Assembly: GCF_028288225.1 (NCBI RefSeq)
Contig: NZ_JAQBOC010000051.1
Span: 39,038-103,037, forward strand
From: Mucilaginibacter sp.
GTDB taxonomy: Bacteria > Bacteroidota > Bacteroidia > Sphingobacteriales > Sphingobacteriaceae
Reading direction: 5' to 3'
Length of the DNA stretch: 64,000 bases
Positions 41,301 through 48,513 of this stretch are shown here, in pieces (the stretch's first letter is position 1; the number at the start of each line of letters is the position of its first letter). Below the pieces are notes generated by a model. That model was not told the DNA's origin and ran no database searches. It saw only the letters and a list, made by a program, of their open reading frames with translations. A program made the translations under genes and the position numbers.

Positions 41301-41479
41301 GCAAAAGCGGACAAAAGGTATACGAAACGTCAGGTTACAACAATGTAAATAAAGTGTTTGACGGACATTCCAGCATTAACGGAACAATGCAGCACGCGGG
41401 CACTTATTTTTATATTTTGGAATATAAGGATAAAGGGATTTTAAGGCATAAAACGGGTTATTTCCTGATAAAATATTAG
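35372..41479 (+). CDS. Giant MBG/NHL-repeat protein with T9SS type B sorting domain
   Basis: This 2,035-residue cell-surface or secreted protein has a signal peptide (to about 20), then a Big_2-like domain (TFTAMAAQKYGAADLDP, about 40-118). Seven MBG repeats of about 82 residues follow (about 119-685), each starting L-x-(V/I)-x-A-x-x-x-x-K-x-Y-x-A-x-NP. Three long blocks of NHL-type repeats come next, with the refrain GNLYVAD...NxIRKITPAGVVTTFAGSG. Each block ends in a putative Ig domain (LPAGLNIDGPTGVISGTT). The C-terminal ~90 residues (SMSPNGDGVGDVL to KTGYFLIKY) are the gliding-motility-type B sorting signal recognised by T9SS. It probably forms a beta-propeller-bearing adhesin. Alone in its transcription unit. 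Confidence 0.9.
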   Translation: MNKIILFLLVFIFIVPGSDAKFIRVNNNHSNGFAKTNQAITFTAMAAQKYGAADLDPAAKASSGLAVTYTSNNTAVATIVSGKIHIIAAGTAIITATQAGNANYNAAAAVMQTLTVNKAALTVIAANQIKTYGAANPVFVIAYVGFVNGNTEASLTKKPTVATTATTASVPGNYPLTPDGAVSANYTFTYLAGKITVNKATLTVVAANQVKSYGAANPAFVMAYVGFVNGNTEASLTTKPTVTTTATTASVPGNYPLTPGGAVSANYTFTYLAGKITINKAALIIKAVNQTKTYTAANPALAVTYTGFVNGNTEATLTAKPTITTTATAASLVGSYPIAVSGAAAANYTIAYVNGTLTVTKPVLTITAVTKTKTYGAANPALTLTYAGFVNGSTDASLTTKPTITTTATTTSPAGSYPITVSGAVAASYIIVYVNSALTVNKAPLTVIAANQVKTYGAANPTFITAYVGFVNGNTEASLATKPKVTTTATTASAVGSYPLIPDGAASANYTFTYLAGKITINPAPLTIAAINQSRVYGAVNPAFTASYTGFVNENTETSLTTKPAFATTATAASIPGSYPITASGAASANYTIKYIAGALTVSKAPLIITAENKTKAYGAANPALTVTYTGFVNDNTTASLTTQPTVSTTATTTSAAGSYPITVSGAVAANYAITYVAGTLNVASGLNAPLISYSNPQLYTSGIKIPALSATNAGGAVPAAAYGQVTTYAGSGTIGAVDGTGTAASFSLPQAVVSDVAGNLYIADAGNNIIRKITPAGIVTTIAGNGTGAIVNGTGTAASFVDPRSIAIDPSGNLYVGEVNYFVIRKITPAGVVTTFAGSGTFGTDNGTGTAASFGYIDGLTCDPEGNIYVADSYHNIIRKITPAAVVTTFAGSGNQGSLNGPGTVAYFHSPRGIASDGSGNIYVDDAFNYLVRKITPAGVVTTLAGSGRNAFIDGKNTSASFSELNGITTDIWGNIYITDSHFIRMITPDGTVVTIAGNQSSGAINGIGSAARFYNPMGLTTNGSGSLYIADSYNRVVRKINLTGYGVSPALPAGLNIDGPTGVISGTTAVVSPATTYVVTAANLGGNSLFNLNIAVNNPVAGAVPAISYNQPEPYVLGLPITMLTPANTGGAVPQAIYGQVSLLAGNSAAGAINGTGPAAKFSNPVATATDKAGNLYVADAYNNLIRKITPAGVVSTFAGSGNASTINGTGTSASFNAPWGLAIDISGNIYVSEYGGNVIRKITPTAVVTTFAGSGAAGSADGTGIAATFKNPYNIAIDVSGNLYVADNGNNKIRKVTPEGIVSTLAGNGMGGADNGTGAAATFLTPRGVVADAAGNVYVGDSGNNLIRKITAAGVVTTFAGSGTAGSANGTGTAASFYNPMGLAIDKAGNIYVADSFGGSIRKITPGGVVTTVASSHIFTVPSYNTASLMTPSSLALDDMGNLYISDSGNNEIEKINITGYGIYPPLPQTLSFDGTTGVISGTPTAIIPTTPFTITGYNTMGSSSVSVSFTVNSSTVAAPSISYGEAQTYTKDNAIAPLSPVNTGGAVPLNTQQAVSTFAGSGVGAYLDGNGTAARFAAGAGKMVFDKAGNMYLADQFNFVIRKITPAGVVSTFAGNRDNNGLGDGTGTNAGFISPNAITIDSSGNFYVSDVRYIRKITPDGVVTTLAGGSNTSYDGTGSAAGFSQIQDLTTDASGNIIVLDYGKIRKITPAGVVTTLLYNSGLILDYGITIDGAGNLYTTGYDDVNKITPDGTFTTIAGQVFGFYGSAINGTGSQARFNFTEGIAIDKGGDLYIADSGNQLIRKVTQAGVVTTYAGTTAGVINSDLAGSRFNNPAGMAFDASGNLYVKDMYNFMIRKIGPTGYSISPALPSGLTINPITGIISGTPTAVHAATNYTITAYNSGGTSITTLNIKVDVAATQGMALSFQVDTLALDATGQPAVKHSMSPNGDGVGDVLMVDGILNYPDNKLVLMSKSGQKVYETSGYNNVNKVFDGHSSINGTMQHAGTYFYILEYKDKGILRHKTGYFLIKY
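35729..37420 (+). repeat. Seven tandem near-identical coding repeats (MBG domains)
   Basis: Units of about 246 bases recur, each beginning near GTTATTGCTGCAAATCA or its variants. The first two units and the fifth are especially alike, a sign of recent duplication or gene conversion. The array is a likely hotspot for unit-number change. Confidence 0.75.
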
Positions 41480-41599
41480 TAGAATAAGTGTAGCCATACT
41501 CACCAAACCCCCCAAGTTCTAAACAAAGGCTGCTCATAAAAGCAGCACTTGTTCAGAATTTGTTTATATCTAAACTGCAAATTAATCAGTCCTCAACAT

Positions 41600-42058
41600 T
41601 TATGTCTCGCTATCGCGCAATGCTCTTATTTTGTTATGTGATGCTACAATGCCTTTTTGCTGGCGCAGCACAATTTCTTTAAATGCAGGAGACAAACCGC
41701 TATTTGGAGACAGGGCCGTTTGATATGCTTTTATTATAGCATCTTCACCGCGTTCACATTCTGCTAATATACTTTTACGGTTGTGCCCGCTAAAGGTAGC
41801 TTTAACATCAAGCCAAATGCGATGCAAGGTACCGCTCCCGCTCATGCTCATTTCAACTTCTCCGCCATTTTTATTTATAGCCGTACCAAGTTCATGCACA
41901 TTTTCACGGCTATCATCCCTTAACTCCTTAAAAAGAACCTTTAGATCAAGATCTTTATCATTTAATTCTTTTGCCGCATGGGTGAAGCCAGCAACACGGT
42001 CGTTGTTAATTTCTATCAGGTCGTTTAATACCTCAATTGATTTTTCAATGGCTTCCAT
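41600..42058 (-). CDS. PA2169-family four-helix-bundle protein (DUF2383)
   Basis: This protein of about 152 residues is all helical. I chose the ATG at 42058 (MEAIEKSIEVLNDLIEI) over an upstream Met at 42088. Conserved blocks are VLNDLIEINNDRVAGFTHAA, LFKELRDDSRENVHELGTAI and AECERGEDAIIKAYQTAL, which define a ferritin-like bundle; its biochemical role is unknown. It is often stress-related in Bacteroidota. Single gene; a hairpin-capable stretch (GCTGCT/AGCAGC, 41520-41540) lies in the convergent space with the giant gene. Confidence 0.8.
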   Translation of the reverse strand: MEAIEKSIEVLNDLIEINNDRVAGFTHAAKELNDKDLDLKVLFKELRDDSRENVHELGTAINKNGGEVEMSMSGSGTLHRIWLDVKATFSGHNRKSILAECERGEDAIIKAYQTALSPNSGLSPAFKEIVLRQQKGIVASHNKIRALRDSET

Positions 42059-42298
42059 AGCTATAGTTTTTGAATATATAAAATGCACAACTATCCTGCC
42101 AAAAACTGGGATAATAATGGGGCTGCAATTAGTAAATAAGACAGTTTTTTTAGGGAATCGGAAAATAGATTTCCCGCCTGAATTTTGTGGTTTTGGCCTT
42201 CGATTATAGTTAACGAAATGCTAATCTACAACCGGTAACCACTCACTTTAACATTTTTTTACATTTACTCTGGCATACAATCTTTAACTTTGCCCCGG

Positions 42299-43057
42299 AT
42301 GCGCTATAAAATTTTTACAATTATTCTGCTTTGCCTTAGCTCTTTGATTCAGGCGCAAGCCCAGCAAACGTTTGTTGTAAGGGGTGTTATATCAAGGAGC
42401 GTGAGTGTTGAAAGGATAGCCCAGGTGCTGATAACCAATTTGCGGAGCAGGGATATTAAAATGAGTGATGAGCTTGGATGGTTTTCTATCGATGCAACCA
42501 TTGGTGATACCCTTATTTTTAGTAAAATTAATTATACAGACCAAAAGGTTGTAATTACCGCCAAGGCTGATATCCCCGTTTACATGCAGCCTGTTATCCA
42601 GCTTGACCAGGTTACTATAAAAGGCCAGACAAAGCGCCAGGAATTAAACGAAGTAATGGGCGAATATAGGAAGCAAGGCATTTATTACGATGGGAAACCA
42701 CCGGTATTGTCTTTTTTAACATCGCCATTAACAGGGCTATATGAGCTTTTTGGTAAAGGCCCCAGCAATGCGCGCCGCTTTGCAAACTTCTCAAAGGGCG
42801 AACTTGAATATGCCGAGGTTAGGCGAAGATATAGTGTAGCGCTTGTAGCGCGGGTAACCAATACCAGTGATACCGTTGCGAAAAAGTTTATGGAATATTA
42901 TACACCATCCTACGAAGACCTTAAAGGATGGAATGATTATGAACTAATAAAACAGATCAGGAAATCATACGAATTTTACGATAAATCAGCTGATAAAGAA
43001 AAACTACAGCAGCTTAACCAGCCGACATTTATCAAGCCAAAGCAGGATCAGCCGTAA
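42299..43057 (+). CDS. Exported CarboxypepD_reg-like domain protein
   Basis: This 252-residue protein has a signal peptide (IFTIILLCLSSLIQAQAQQ) followed by a carboxypeptidase-regulatory-like beta-sandwich (TFVVRGVISRSVSVERIAQV, LGWFSIDATIGDTLIFSKIN, about 20-95). The C-terminal half is helical and charged. I start at ATG 42299; an in-frame TTG at 42290 also exists. A TAACTTTG box ends six bases before the ATG, another case of a nearly leaderless start. Found in many Bacteroidota as a cell-envelope protein of unknown role. Confidence 0.75.
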   Translation: MRYKIFTIILLCLSSLIQAQAQQTFVVRGVISRSVSVERIAQVLITNLRSRDIKMSDELGWFSIDATIGDTLIFSKINYTDQKVVITAKADIPVYMQPVIQLDQVTIKGQTKRQELNEVMGEYRKQGIYYDGKPPVLSFLTSPLTGLYELFGKGPSNARRFANFSKGELEYAEVRRRYSVALVARVTNTSDTVAKKFMEYYTPSYEDLKGWNDYELIKQIRKSYEFYDKSADKEKLQQLNQPTFIKPKQDQP

Positions 43058-43085
43058 GCATCCTGATCCATTGCCGTCTTGTTTT

Positions 43086-43216
43086 CAACGGATTAAAATC
43101 CGTTGTTACAATATTGTCCGAGGCTACGCCTCTGATGATTCATATGACTTTATACTAAAGCTTTTTTAAGACCCGCAGGCTCGAAGCATTTTGTAACGAT
43201 GGGTTTCAACCCATCG
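43086..43216. repeat. Cluster of three palindromic REP-like units
   Basis: CAACGGATT/AATCCGTTG (43086-43105), GAGGC/GCCTC (43120-43132) and CGATGGGTT/AACCCATCG (43197-43216) lie between two convergent genes. The outer two are near-perfect hairpins with 2-base loops flanked by TTGTTACAAT and TTTGTAACG, resembling paired REP units of a RAYT-type repeat. They may also serve as termination or mRNA-end structures. Confidence 0.7.
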
Positions 43217-43223
43217 AAATCCC

Positions 43224-43949
43224 TCAGATCCCCAGTGCTTCACAAGCTTTTTCGGCGGCAAGCTTTTCGGCGTTCTTTTTGCTGAATTCTTTTCCCTGCC
43301 CCATTACTTCACCGTCAATAAGGGCCTGTACAGTAAATAGCTTGACGTTTTCACCTTCCTCATTACTAACCAGGTCAAACGAAATATCCTTGCTGTGGCG
43401 CTGGCACCATTCAATCAGCTTACTTTTAAAATTACTTTCGGTTTGTTCGAGCGTATGAATATCCACATGCGATTTGATAATATGATTTACCAAAAAGCTG
43501 CGTGTAAAATCATAGCCCTTATCCAGGTATACTGCACCTATCAGCGCTTCAAAGGCATCACCAAGCAATGAGCCTTGTCTTGATGAGTTAAGCATGCGGC
43601 TATCATATTCTATCAGCTTATCAAAGCCAAGTTTACGGGCAAGTTGGTTAAGGTTATTCCTGCTTACAATTTTTGAGCGCAGCTCGGTTAAAAAGCCCTC
43701 GTCCTCATATGGATAAAGTTTAAAAAGCACTTCGGCAACTACGCTGCCCAGCACGGCATCGCCTAAAAATTCAAGTCGCTCATTACTGTTCTTAACTCCC
43801 TTTTTTATATTTTGCGCAACAGATTTATGCCGGAATGCCAGTTTGTATAACGACAAATTGCCCGGTACAAAACCGAGCAAATTTTTTAAAATCTTTACAT
43901 ATTTTCTATTGGGAGAGAAATATAGCTTGTAAAAACGACTTATAGGCAT
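43224..43949 (-). CDS. rnc: Ribonuclease III
   Basis: RNase III cuts double-stranded RNA in rRNA and mRNA processing. The 241-residue protein has the signature NERLEFLGDAVLGSVVAEVL (about 55), the acidic residues in GSLLGDAFEALIGAVYLDKG (about 126), and a C-terminal double-stranded RNA-binding domain (QRHSKDISFDLVSNEEGENV). It follows fabF by eight bases on the same strand in the standard acpP-fabF-rnc order. A REP cluster begins just downstream. Confidence 0.96.
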   Translation of the reverse strand: MPISRFYKLYFSPNRKYVKILKNLLGFVPGNLSLYKLAFRHKSVAQNIKKGVKNSNERLEFLGDAVLGSVVAEVLFKLYPYEDEGFLTELRSKIVSRNNLNQLARKLGFDKLIEYDSRMLNSSRQGSLLGDAFEALIGAVYLDKGYDFTRSFLVNHIIKSHVDIHTLEQTESNFKSKLIEWCQRHSKDISFDLVSNEEGENVKLFTVQALIDGEVMGQGKEFSKKNAEKLAAEKACEALGI

Positions 43950-43957
43950 CCAGTGTA

Positions 43958-45211
43958 TTATTCTTCGTACTTTTTAAATATCACAGAAGCGTTGTGCCCG
44001 CCAAAACCAAACCCATTGCTTTGTGCTATATTTACTACACGTTTCTGTGCCTTATTGAACGTAAAATTAATTTTTGGATCAAAAGCCGGATCATCAGTAA
44101 AATGATTGATCGTTGGCGGAACAATGTCATTTTTTAAAGCTAAAATAGCAGCAATGGCCTCAACCGCACCCGCAGCACCTAATAAATGCCCTGTCATTGA
44201 TTTGGTTGAACTTATATTTATCCTGTAAATCTCATCGCCATAAACATCCTGTATGGCCTTAACCTCTTGCGGGTCGCCTATTGGCGTTGATGTACCATGC
44301 ACATTTACATAATCAATATCTGCCGGTGTAATACCTGCATCTTCCAAAGCATGTCTCATTACCAGGGCAGCGCCTAATCCTTCCGGATGCGGGGCTGTCA
44401 TGTGATAAGCATCGGCACTCATGCCGCCGCCAATCATTTCGGCATAAATTTTTGCTCCGCGTTTTTTAGCATGCTCCAGCTCTTCCAGTATAATAGTTCC
44501 TGCACCTTCACCTGCTACAAAGCCGTCCCTATCCAAATCAAAAGGACGTGATGCCGTTGCCGGATCATCATTACGGGTTGACAAGGCATGCATGGCGTTA
44601 AATCCGCCAATACCTGCTTCATTAATAATAGCTTCAGAACCTCCGCTTATAAACATATTAGCTTTACCCAGGCGGATATAATTAAATGAATCAATAAGCG
44701 AATTATTTGATGATGCGCAGGCAGAAACTGTAGAAAAGTTTGGTCCGCGTAAACCATATTTTATAGAGATATGGCCAGGGGCAATATCAGCTATCATTTT
44801 TGGAATAAAGAACGGGTTAAAACGTGGTGTACCATCGCCTTTAGCAAAGTTTACAACCTCATCTAAAAACGTTTTTAAACCACCTATGCCCGAACCCCAG
44901 ATAACGCCGATACGATTGGTATCAAGCAAATCAAAATTCAGCCCTGCATCTTTTACCGCTTCTTCTGTTGAAAATAGGGCATATTGAACAAAGGGATCAA
45001 GCTTTCGTGCATCTTTCCGGCCTAAAAAGGCATCCGCATCAAAGTTTTTTACTTCGCACGCAAATTTGGTTTTGAACTTCTCAGTATCAAAACTCTTAAT
45101 CAAGGCAGCGCCACTCACACCATTAAGTAATGATTCCCAGTATTCAGGAACGTTATTACCAATTGGGGTGAGTGCTCCAAGCCCGGTTACAACAACTCTT
45201 TTAAACTCCAT
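43958..45211 (-). CDS. fabF: 3-oxoacyl-ACP synthase II (FabF)
   Basis: FabF elongates acyl-ACP by condensation with malonyl-ACP. In 417 residues the catalytic triad is clear: Cys in TVSACASSNNSLIDS, His in VNVHGTSTPIGDPQEV and His in SMTGHLLGAAGAVEAIAA. The start GVVVTGLGALTPIGNNV-type opening (MEFKRVVVTGLGALTPIGNN) is standard. It is second in the acpP-fabF-rnc operon, 21 bases after the ACP gene's stop. Confidence 0.96.
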   Translation of the reverse strand: MEFKRVVVTGLGALTPIGNNVPEYWESLLNGVSGAALIKSFDTEKFKTKFACEVKNFDADAFLGRKDARKLDPFVQYALFSTEEAVKDAGLNFDLLDTNRIGVIWGSGIGGLKTFLDEVVNFAKGDGTPRFNPFFIPKMIADIAPGHISIKYGLRGPNFSTVSACASSNNSLIDSFNYIRLGKANMFISGGSEAIINEAGIGGFNAMHALSTRNDDPATASRPFDLDRDGFVAGEGAGTIILEELEHAKKRGAKIYAEMIGGGMSADAYHMTAPHPEGLGAALVMRHALEDAGITPADIDYVNVHGTSTPIGDPQEVKAIQDVYGDEIYRINISSTKSMTGHLLGAAGAVEAIAAILALKNDIVPPTINHFTDDPAFDPKINFTFNKAQKRVVNIAQSNGFGFGGHNASVIFKKYEE

Positions 45212-45232
45212 TTAATAAGGTTGGGGGAGTTC

Positions 45233-45469
45233 TTATTTAACGTTTTTTTCAAGGTAAGCAACAGCCTGACCTACAGTTCCGATAGTTTCGGCCTGATCGT
45301 CAGGAATAGCTACGTTAAATTCTTTTTCAAACTCCATGATTAATTCCACGGTGTCCAACGAGTCAGCACCAAGATCATTGGTGAAGCTAGCTTCGGGTGT
45401 AACTTCACTTTCGTCAACACCTAATTTTTCTACGATAATAGCTTTTACTCTTGAAGCGATATCAGACAT
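45233..45469 (-). CDS. acpP: Acyl carrier protein
   Basis: The 78-residue carrier protein contains the phosphopantetheine Ser in LGADSLDTVELIMEFEKEF (about residue 37). It feeds fatty acid and lipid A synthesis and is expected to be very abundant. It is the first gene of the acpP-fabF-rnc operon, with a consensus promoter 60 bases upstream. Confidence 0.97.
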   Translation of the reverse strand: MSDIASRVKAIIVEKLGVDESEVTPEASFTNDLGADSLDTVELIMEFEKEFNVAIPDDQAETIGTVGQAVAYLEKNVK

Positions 45470-45531
45470 AGTCTTATAGTTTAAATGATTAAATAAATTC
45501 AGTGCAAAGAAAAATAAATTCTGTTAAATAT

Positions 45532-45561
45532 CAAATCTAAAAACTTTTGCATTATATGCAA
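45532..45561 (-). promoter_or_regulatory. Consensus promoter of acpP
   Basis: On the minus strand TTG (45561-45559), a 19-base gap, and TAGATTTG (45539-45532) match the Bacteroidota consensus. Strong promoter sequence suits the high demand for ACP. Confidence 0.75.
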
Positions 45562-45613
45562 CAATATTTTATTGCAAGTGTTTCGATTTTGTATTTTTAC
45601 CGCTGCAAAAGTA

Positions 45614-46039
45614 ATGATTTTGAACAGGAAATTTTTAAAGTTTGAGATCGATCTTGATTTTGTTCTCATTGCGGTCACAACTTCGCTGAAAGATTATCGC
45701 GTTTGTTATCTGATTAACAAGGCTTTAAGCTTCAATTTGGTAAAAATTCCCGATCTGGAAGTTGACATTAACCACGGAATTGAGCCTGTTTTATTTTCTA
45801 TTTATCACTATAATTGGGAAGCAACAGGGACTGATTTTTATTTTATCGCCAATAAAGGCTCTGACGGTTATCTGATACCCGAGATGCGGAAGGCAGATTA
45901 TTTTCTGTTGATAAAAAATTATATCGATGAGAATGACCTTGATAACCTAATTTCAGCTTTAAATAAGATACCGGAAATTGTTGCCGCAGTAAAGATTGAT
46001 CCTAAAAAAATAAAATCACGTGAAAATCTCTTATTTTAG
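45614..46039 (+). CDS. IPExxxVDY-family protein
   Basis: This small protein (about 141 residues) of unknown function is confined to Bacteroidota. I prefer the ATG at 45614 (MILNRKFLKFEIDLDFVLIA) to an upstream TTG at 45572. Landmarks are LKDYRVCYLINKALSF, DYFLLIKNY, and near the end KIPEIVAAVKIDP, the place where relatives have IPExxxVDY. It sits between acpP and pyk as in many Sphingobacteria; pyk starts 69 bases later on the same strand, so the two may be co-transcribed. Confidence 0.8.
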   Translation: MILNRKFLKFEIDLDFVLIAVTTSLKDYRVCYLINKALSFNLVKIPDLEVDINHGIEPVLFSIYHYNWEATGTDFYFIANKGSDGYLIPEMRKADYFLLIKNYIDENDLDNLISALNKIPEIVAAVKIDPKKIKSRENLLF

Positions 46040-46107
46040 CGCAAATTTTTAAAAGTGTTACAGGTACACTAAACATAACCTTTATAAGCTGCATTAACCA
46101 AGTAAGT

Positions 46108-47544
46108 ATGAAATTATATTATAACCGGACTAAAATCGTTGCCACAATGGGGCCCGCTTCGGCAAAAAAAGAAGTTTTGTTAGCCATGATACAGGCTGGC
46201 GTTAACATTTGCCGTTTAAACTTTTCGCATGGAAAAGCACAGGATCATAAAGCAGTGATTGATACCATTCGCGAAATAAATGCAGAATATAAAACCAATG
46301 TAGGCATATTAGCCGACCTGCAGGGACCTAAGATCCGCATAGGCCTGGTAAAAGACGGCGGCATTCACCTGGTTAACGGAACCCGTATAAATATTACCAC
46401 GCATGAGCTGATTGGTGATGATAACCAGATCTACATAACTTATGATACCTTCCCGCAGGATGTACAGCCGGATGAAATTATTTTGCTCGATGACGGAAAG
46501 ATCCAGATGAAGGTTATTGAAACCAACAAAGTTGATACCGTTGTTTGCGAAATTGTACACGGCGGGATCTTAACATCGCGTAAAGGTGTTAACCTGCCAA
46601 ACACAAAAGTATCAATCCCAAGCCTAACAGAGGAGGACCTTGAAAACCTTAAATATGCTTTGGATTGGGACGTAGATTGGATAGGCCTTTCATTTGTACG
46701 TACCGGCCAGGATATACTTGAATTAAAGAAAATAATTGCTGATAGCGGCAAAGCTGCCAAAGTAATTGCCAAGGTTGAAAAGCCTGAGGCTATTGATAAT
46801 ATTGATGAAATAATTGCTGCTACTGATGGCGTAATGGTTGCCCGTGGCGACCTGGGCGTTGAAATGCCGCTGGAAGAAGTGCCATTATTGCAAAAAATGA
46901 TTGCGCGCAAATGCCGTGAAGCATCAAAACCGGTAATTGTTGCTACGCAGATGCTTGAATCAATGATCACAACACCACGCCCAACCCGTGCAGAGGTGAA
47001 CGACGTTGCCAACTCTGTACTTGATGGCGCTGATGCAGTAATGCTTAGTGGAGAAACTTCGGTTGGTGAGTTCCCGGTAATAGTTATTGAAACAATGGCA
47101 AAAATTATTCGCAATGTTGAAGATCTGGGCTATCCTTTCAACACCGATAAAGCGGCGAATACTGATACAAAATCTGTTGATTATTTAAGTGATGCTGTAT
47201 GTGGTTCGGCGGTTTATTTGGCTGAGCATACCAATGCACTAGGTATTGTATCAATGACAACCTCAGGGTATACCGCCTTTGAAATATCAAGCTACAGGCC
47301 AAAAGCCGGCACTTATATTTTTACCGCCAACAAGCACCTTTTAAATGCATTAAGCCTACTATGGGGCGTACGTACCTTTTATTATGACAAGGAAGAAAGC
47401 ACCGACCAAACTATAAGCGATGTAAATAACATGCTTAAAGCGGCTAACCTGGTACAGGAAGGTGATGTGGTAATTAACACAGCTTCGGTGCCAATTTCAA
47501 AAAGGGCCAAAACCAATATGCTTAAGGTTACTGTTATTGAATAA
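46108..47544 (+). CDS. pyk: Pyruvate kinase
   Basis: Pyruvate kinase converts phosphoenolpyruvate and ADP to pyruvate and ATP, the last step of glycolysis. The 478-residue protein has TKIVATMGPASAKKEVL at the start, ICRLNFSHG, ADLQGPKIRIG, and the signature KVIAKVEKPEAIDNIDEII with the catalytic Lys. The active-site lid and allosteric domains follow (MVARGDLGVEMP, ATQMLESMI). It ends with the C-terminal domain in which GDVVINTASVPISKR is typical. Expressed after the IPExxxVDY gene; the downstream palindrome is a likely terminator. Confidence 0.96.
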   Translation: MKLYYNRTKIVATMGPASAKKEVLLAMIQAGVNICRLNFSHGKAQDHKAVIDTIREINAEYKTNVGILADLQGPKIRIGLVKDGGIHLVNGTRINITTHELIGDDNQIYITYDTFPQDVQPDEIILLDDGKIQMKVIETNKVDTVVCEIVHGGILTSRKGVNLPNTKVSIPSLTEEDLENLKYALDWDVDWIGLSFVRTGQDILELKKIIADSGKAAKVIAKVEKPEAIDNIDEIIAATDGVMVARGDLGVEMPLEEVPLLQKMIARKCREASKPVIVATQMLESMITTPRPTRAEVNDVANSVLDGADAVMLSGETSVGEFPVIVIETMAKIIRNVEDLGYPFNTDKAANTDTKSVDYLSDAVCGSAVYLAEHTNALGIVSMTTSGYTAFEISSYRPKAGTYIFTANKHLLNALSLLWGVRTFYYDKEESTDQTISDVNNMLKAANLVQEGDVVINTASVPISKRAKTNMLKVTVIE

Positions 47545-47991
47545 TGGGTTGACTAAGTTGATTAAGTGAGCGGTTGATTAAGTTTTTTTAAATTTAACTA
47601 CTCACTTAATCAACCCAATCAACCACTCACTAAATATTAATACACCTCCGCCTGGCAGGCTTTTACCCGTAATTTATTTAAATTGGCGAAGTAATAGTCC
47701 CAACAAATTCTTAAAGTTTTCATATTGTCACTTTTTTGTTATACCAATTAGGACTACAATAACGAAGCCAAAGTTTAATTAGTATTATATTTATGTAAAA
47801 ATATAATACATTTCTAAAATAATGATGGGTGTGAAACCTGTCGTGTTAGAAGGGTTTCTTTAAAAGCCCGGGTAGTGCGATTTCTCTCGTGAGAGGGGTG
47901 GATGGGTGTGTTCTTCCGCTGCTTATCCCACTTCCTGTCCTGTGGCGAGCTGTGAGGACACAGCCAGCGGGGATGATCAAAGATTAATATC
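47545..47991. other. Intergenic region of 447 bases with two repeat structures
   Basis: The left part (47546-47632) is a palindrome of the TTGATTAAG/CTTAATCAACC family. The right part (47815-47990) is a GC-richer stretch with hairpins CTCTC/GAGAG and GCTGTG/CACAGC in a CCTGTGGCGAGCTGTGAGG context. It looks like a dispersed non-coding repeat or degraded sequence. A 69-codon minus-strand frame there is strongly Arg/His/Pro biased and is not accepted as a gene. Confidence 0.5.
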
Positions 47992-48513
47992 TTATTTCGC
48001 CTTCTCGTAACTCTTCGGGTCAATTGCTGCCGGCGACCAATCCTTAAAAAAGCCCATCACTTTTTCTTTGCTATGGCCTTTGCCTTCTTCCAAATAGCTT
48101 GAATTTTCGGTATTTAACCGGTTGCCTTTATCATCAAGCACCACAAATACCGGGAAGCCAAAGCGCTGCGGATAGCCCAGCTCTGCAAGCAGCTTATCGT
48201 TAGTGTTCTCTTTGCTGTAATTTACGTGTACAATAACATAGTTATCGCGTACATATTTATCCAGGTCAGGATCGCGGGTAACCAGGTCGTTAAACCGGAT
48301 ACACCAAATACACCAGTTGCCGCCAATTTGCAGCAACACATTTTTATGCCCGGCAGATGCCTTTTTTACCGCATTGGCAATATCGGCCTTAGCATCTGCT
48401 TCAGGATGATAGAGTTTGGCGGTGTCGGTTAGCTTAACAGGGGCGGCTGCGGTTTGTGCTTTTACGCCAAAACCTATTATTACGAATGATGCAATAAACA
48501 ATAGCCTTTTCAT
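47992..48513 (-). CDS. Thioredoxin-family periplasmic protein
   Basis: The 173-residue protein has a signal peptide (LLFIASFVIIGFGVKAQTA) and a thioredoxin fold. The active site is GNWCIWCIRF, CxxC at about 68-71. The cis-Pro is in GFPVFVVLDDKGNRL, and YVRDNYVIVHVNYSKEN supplies the neighbouring strands. It resembles DsbD-gamma or thiol-disulfide reductases of the Bacteroidota envelope. It is a single gene and its redox partner is not in the window. Confidence 0.85.
   Translation of the reverse strand: MKRLLFIASFVIIGFGVKAQTAAAPVKLTDTAKLYHPEADAKADIANAVKKASAGHKNVLLQIGGNWCIWCIRFNDLVTRDPDLDKYVRDNYVIVHVNYSKENTNDKLLAELGYPQRFGFPVFVVLDDKGNRLNTENSSYLEEGKGHSKEKVMGFFKDWSPAAIDPKSYEKAK

Noticed and set aside
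46440..47114. 224-codon minus-strand frame opposite pyk
   Set aside because: It lies fully inside a certain pyruvate kinase gene and is Ser/Ile-biased in the manner of an antisense frame.
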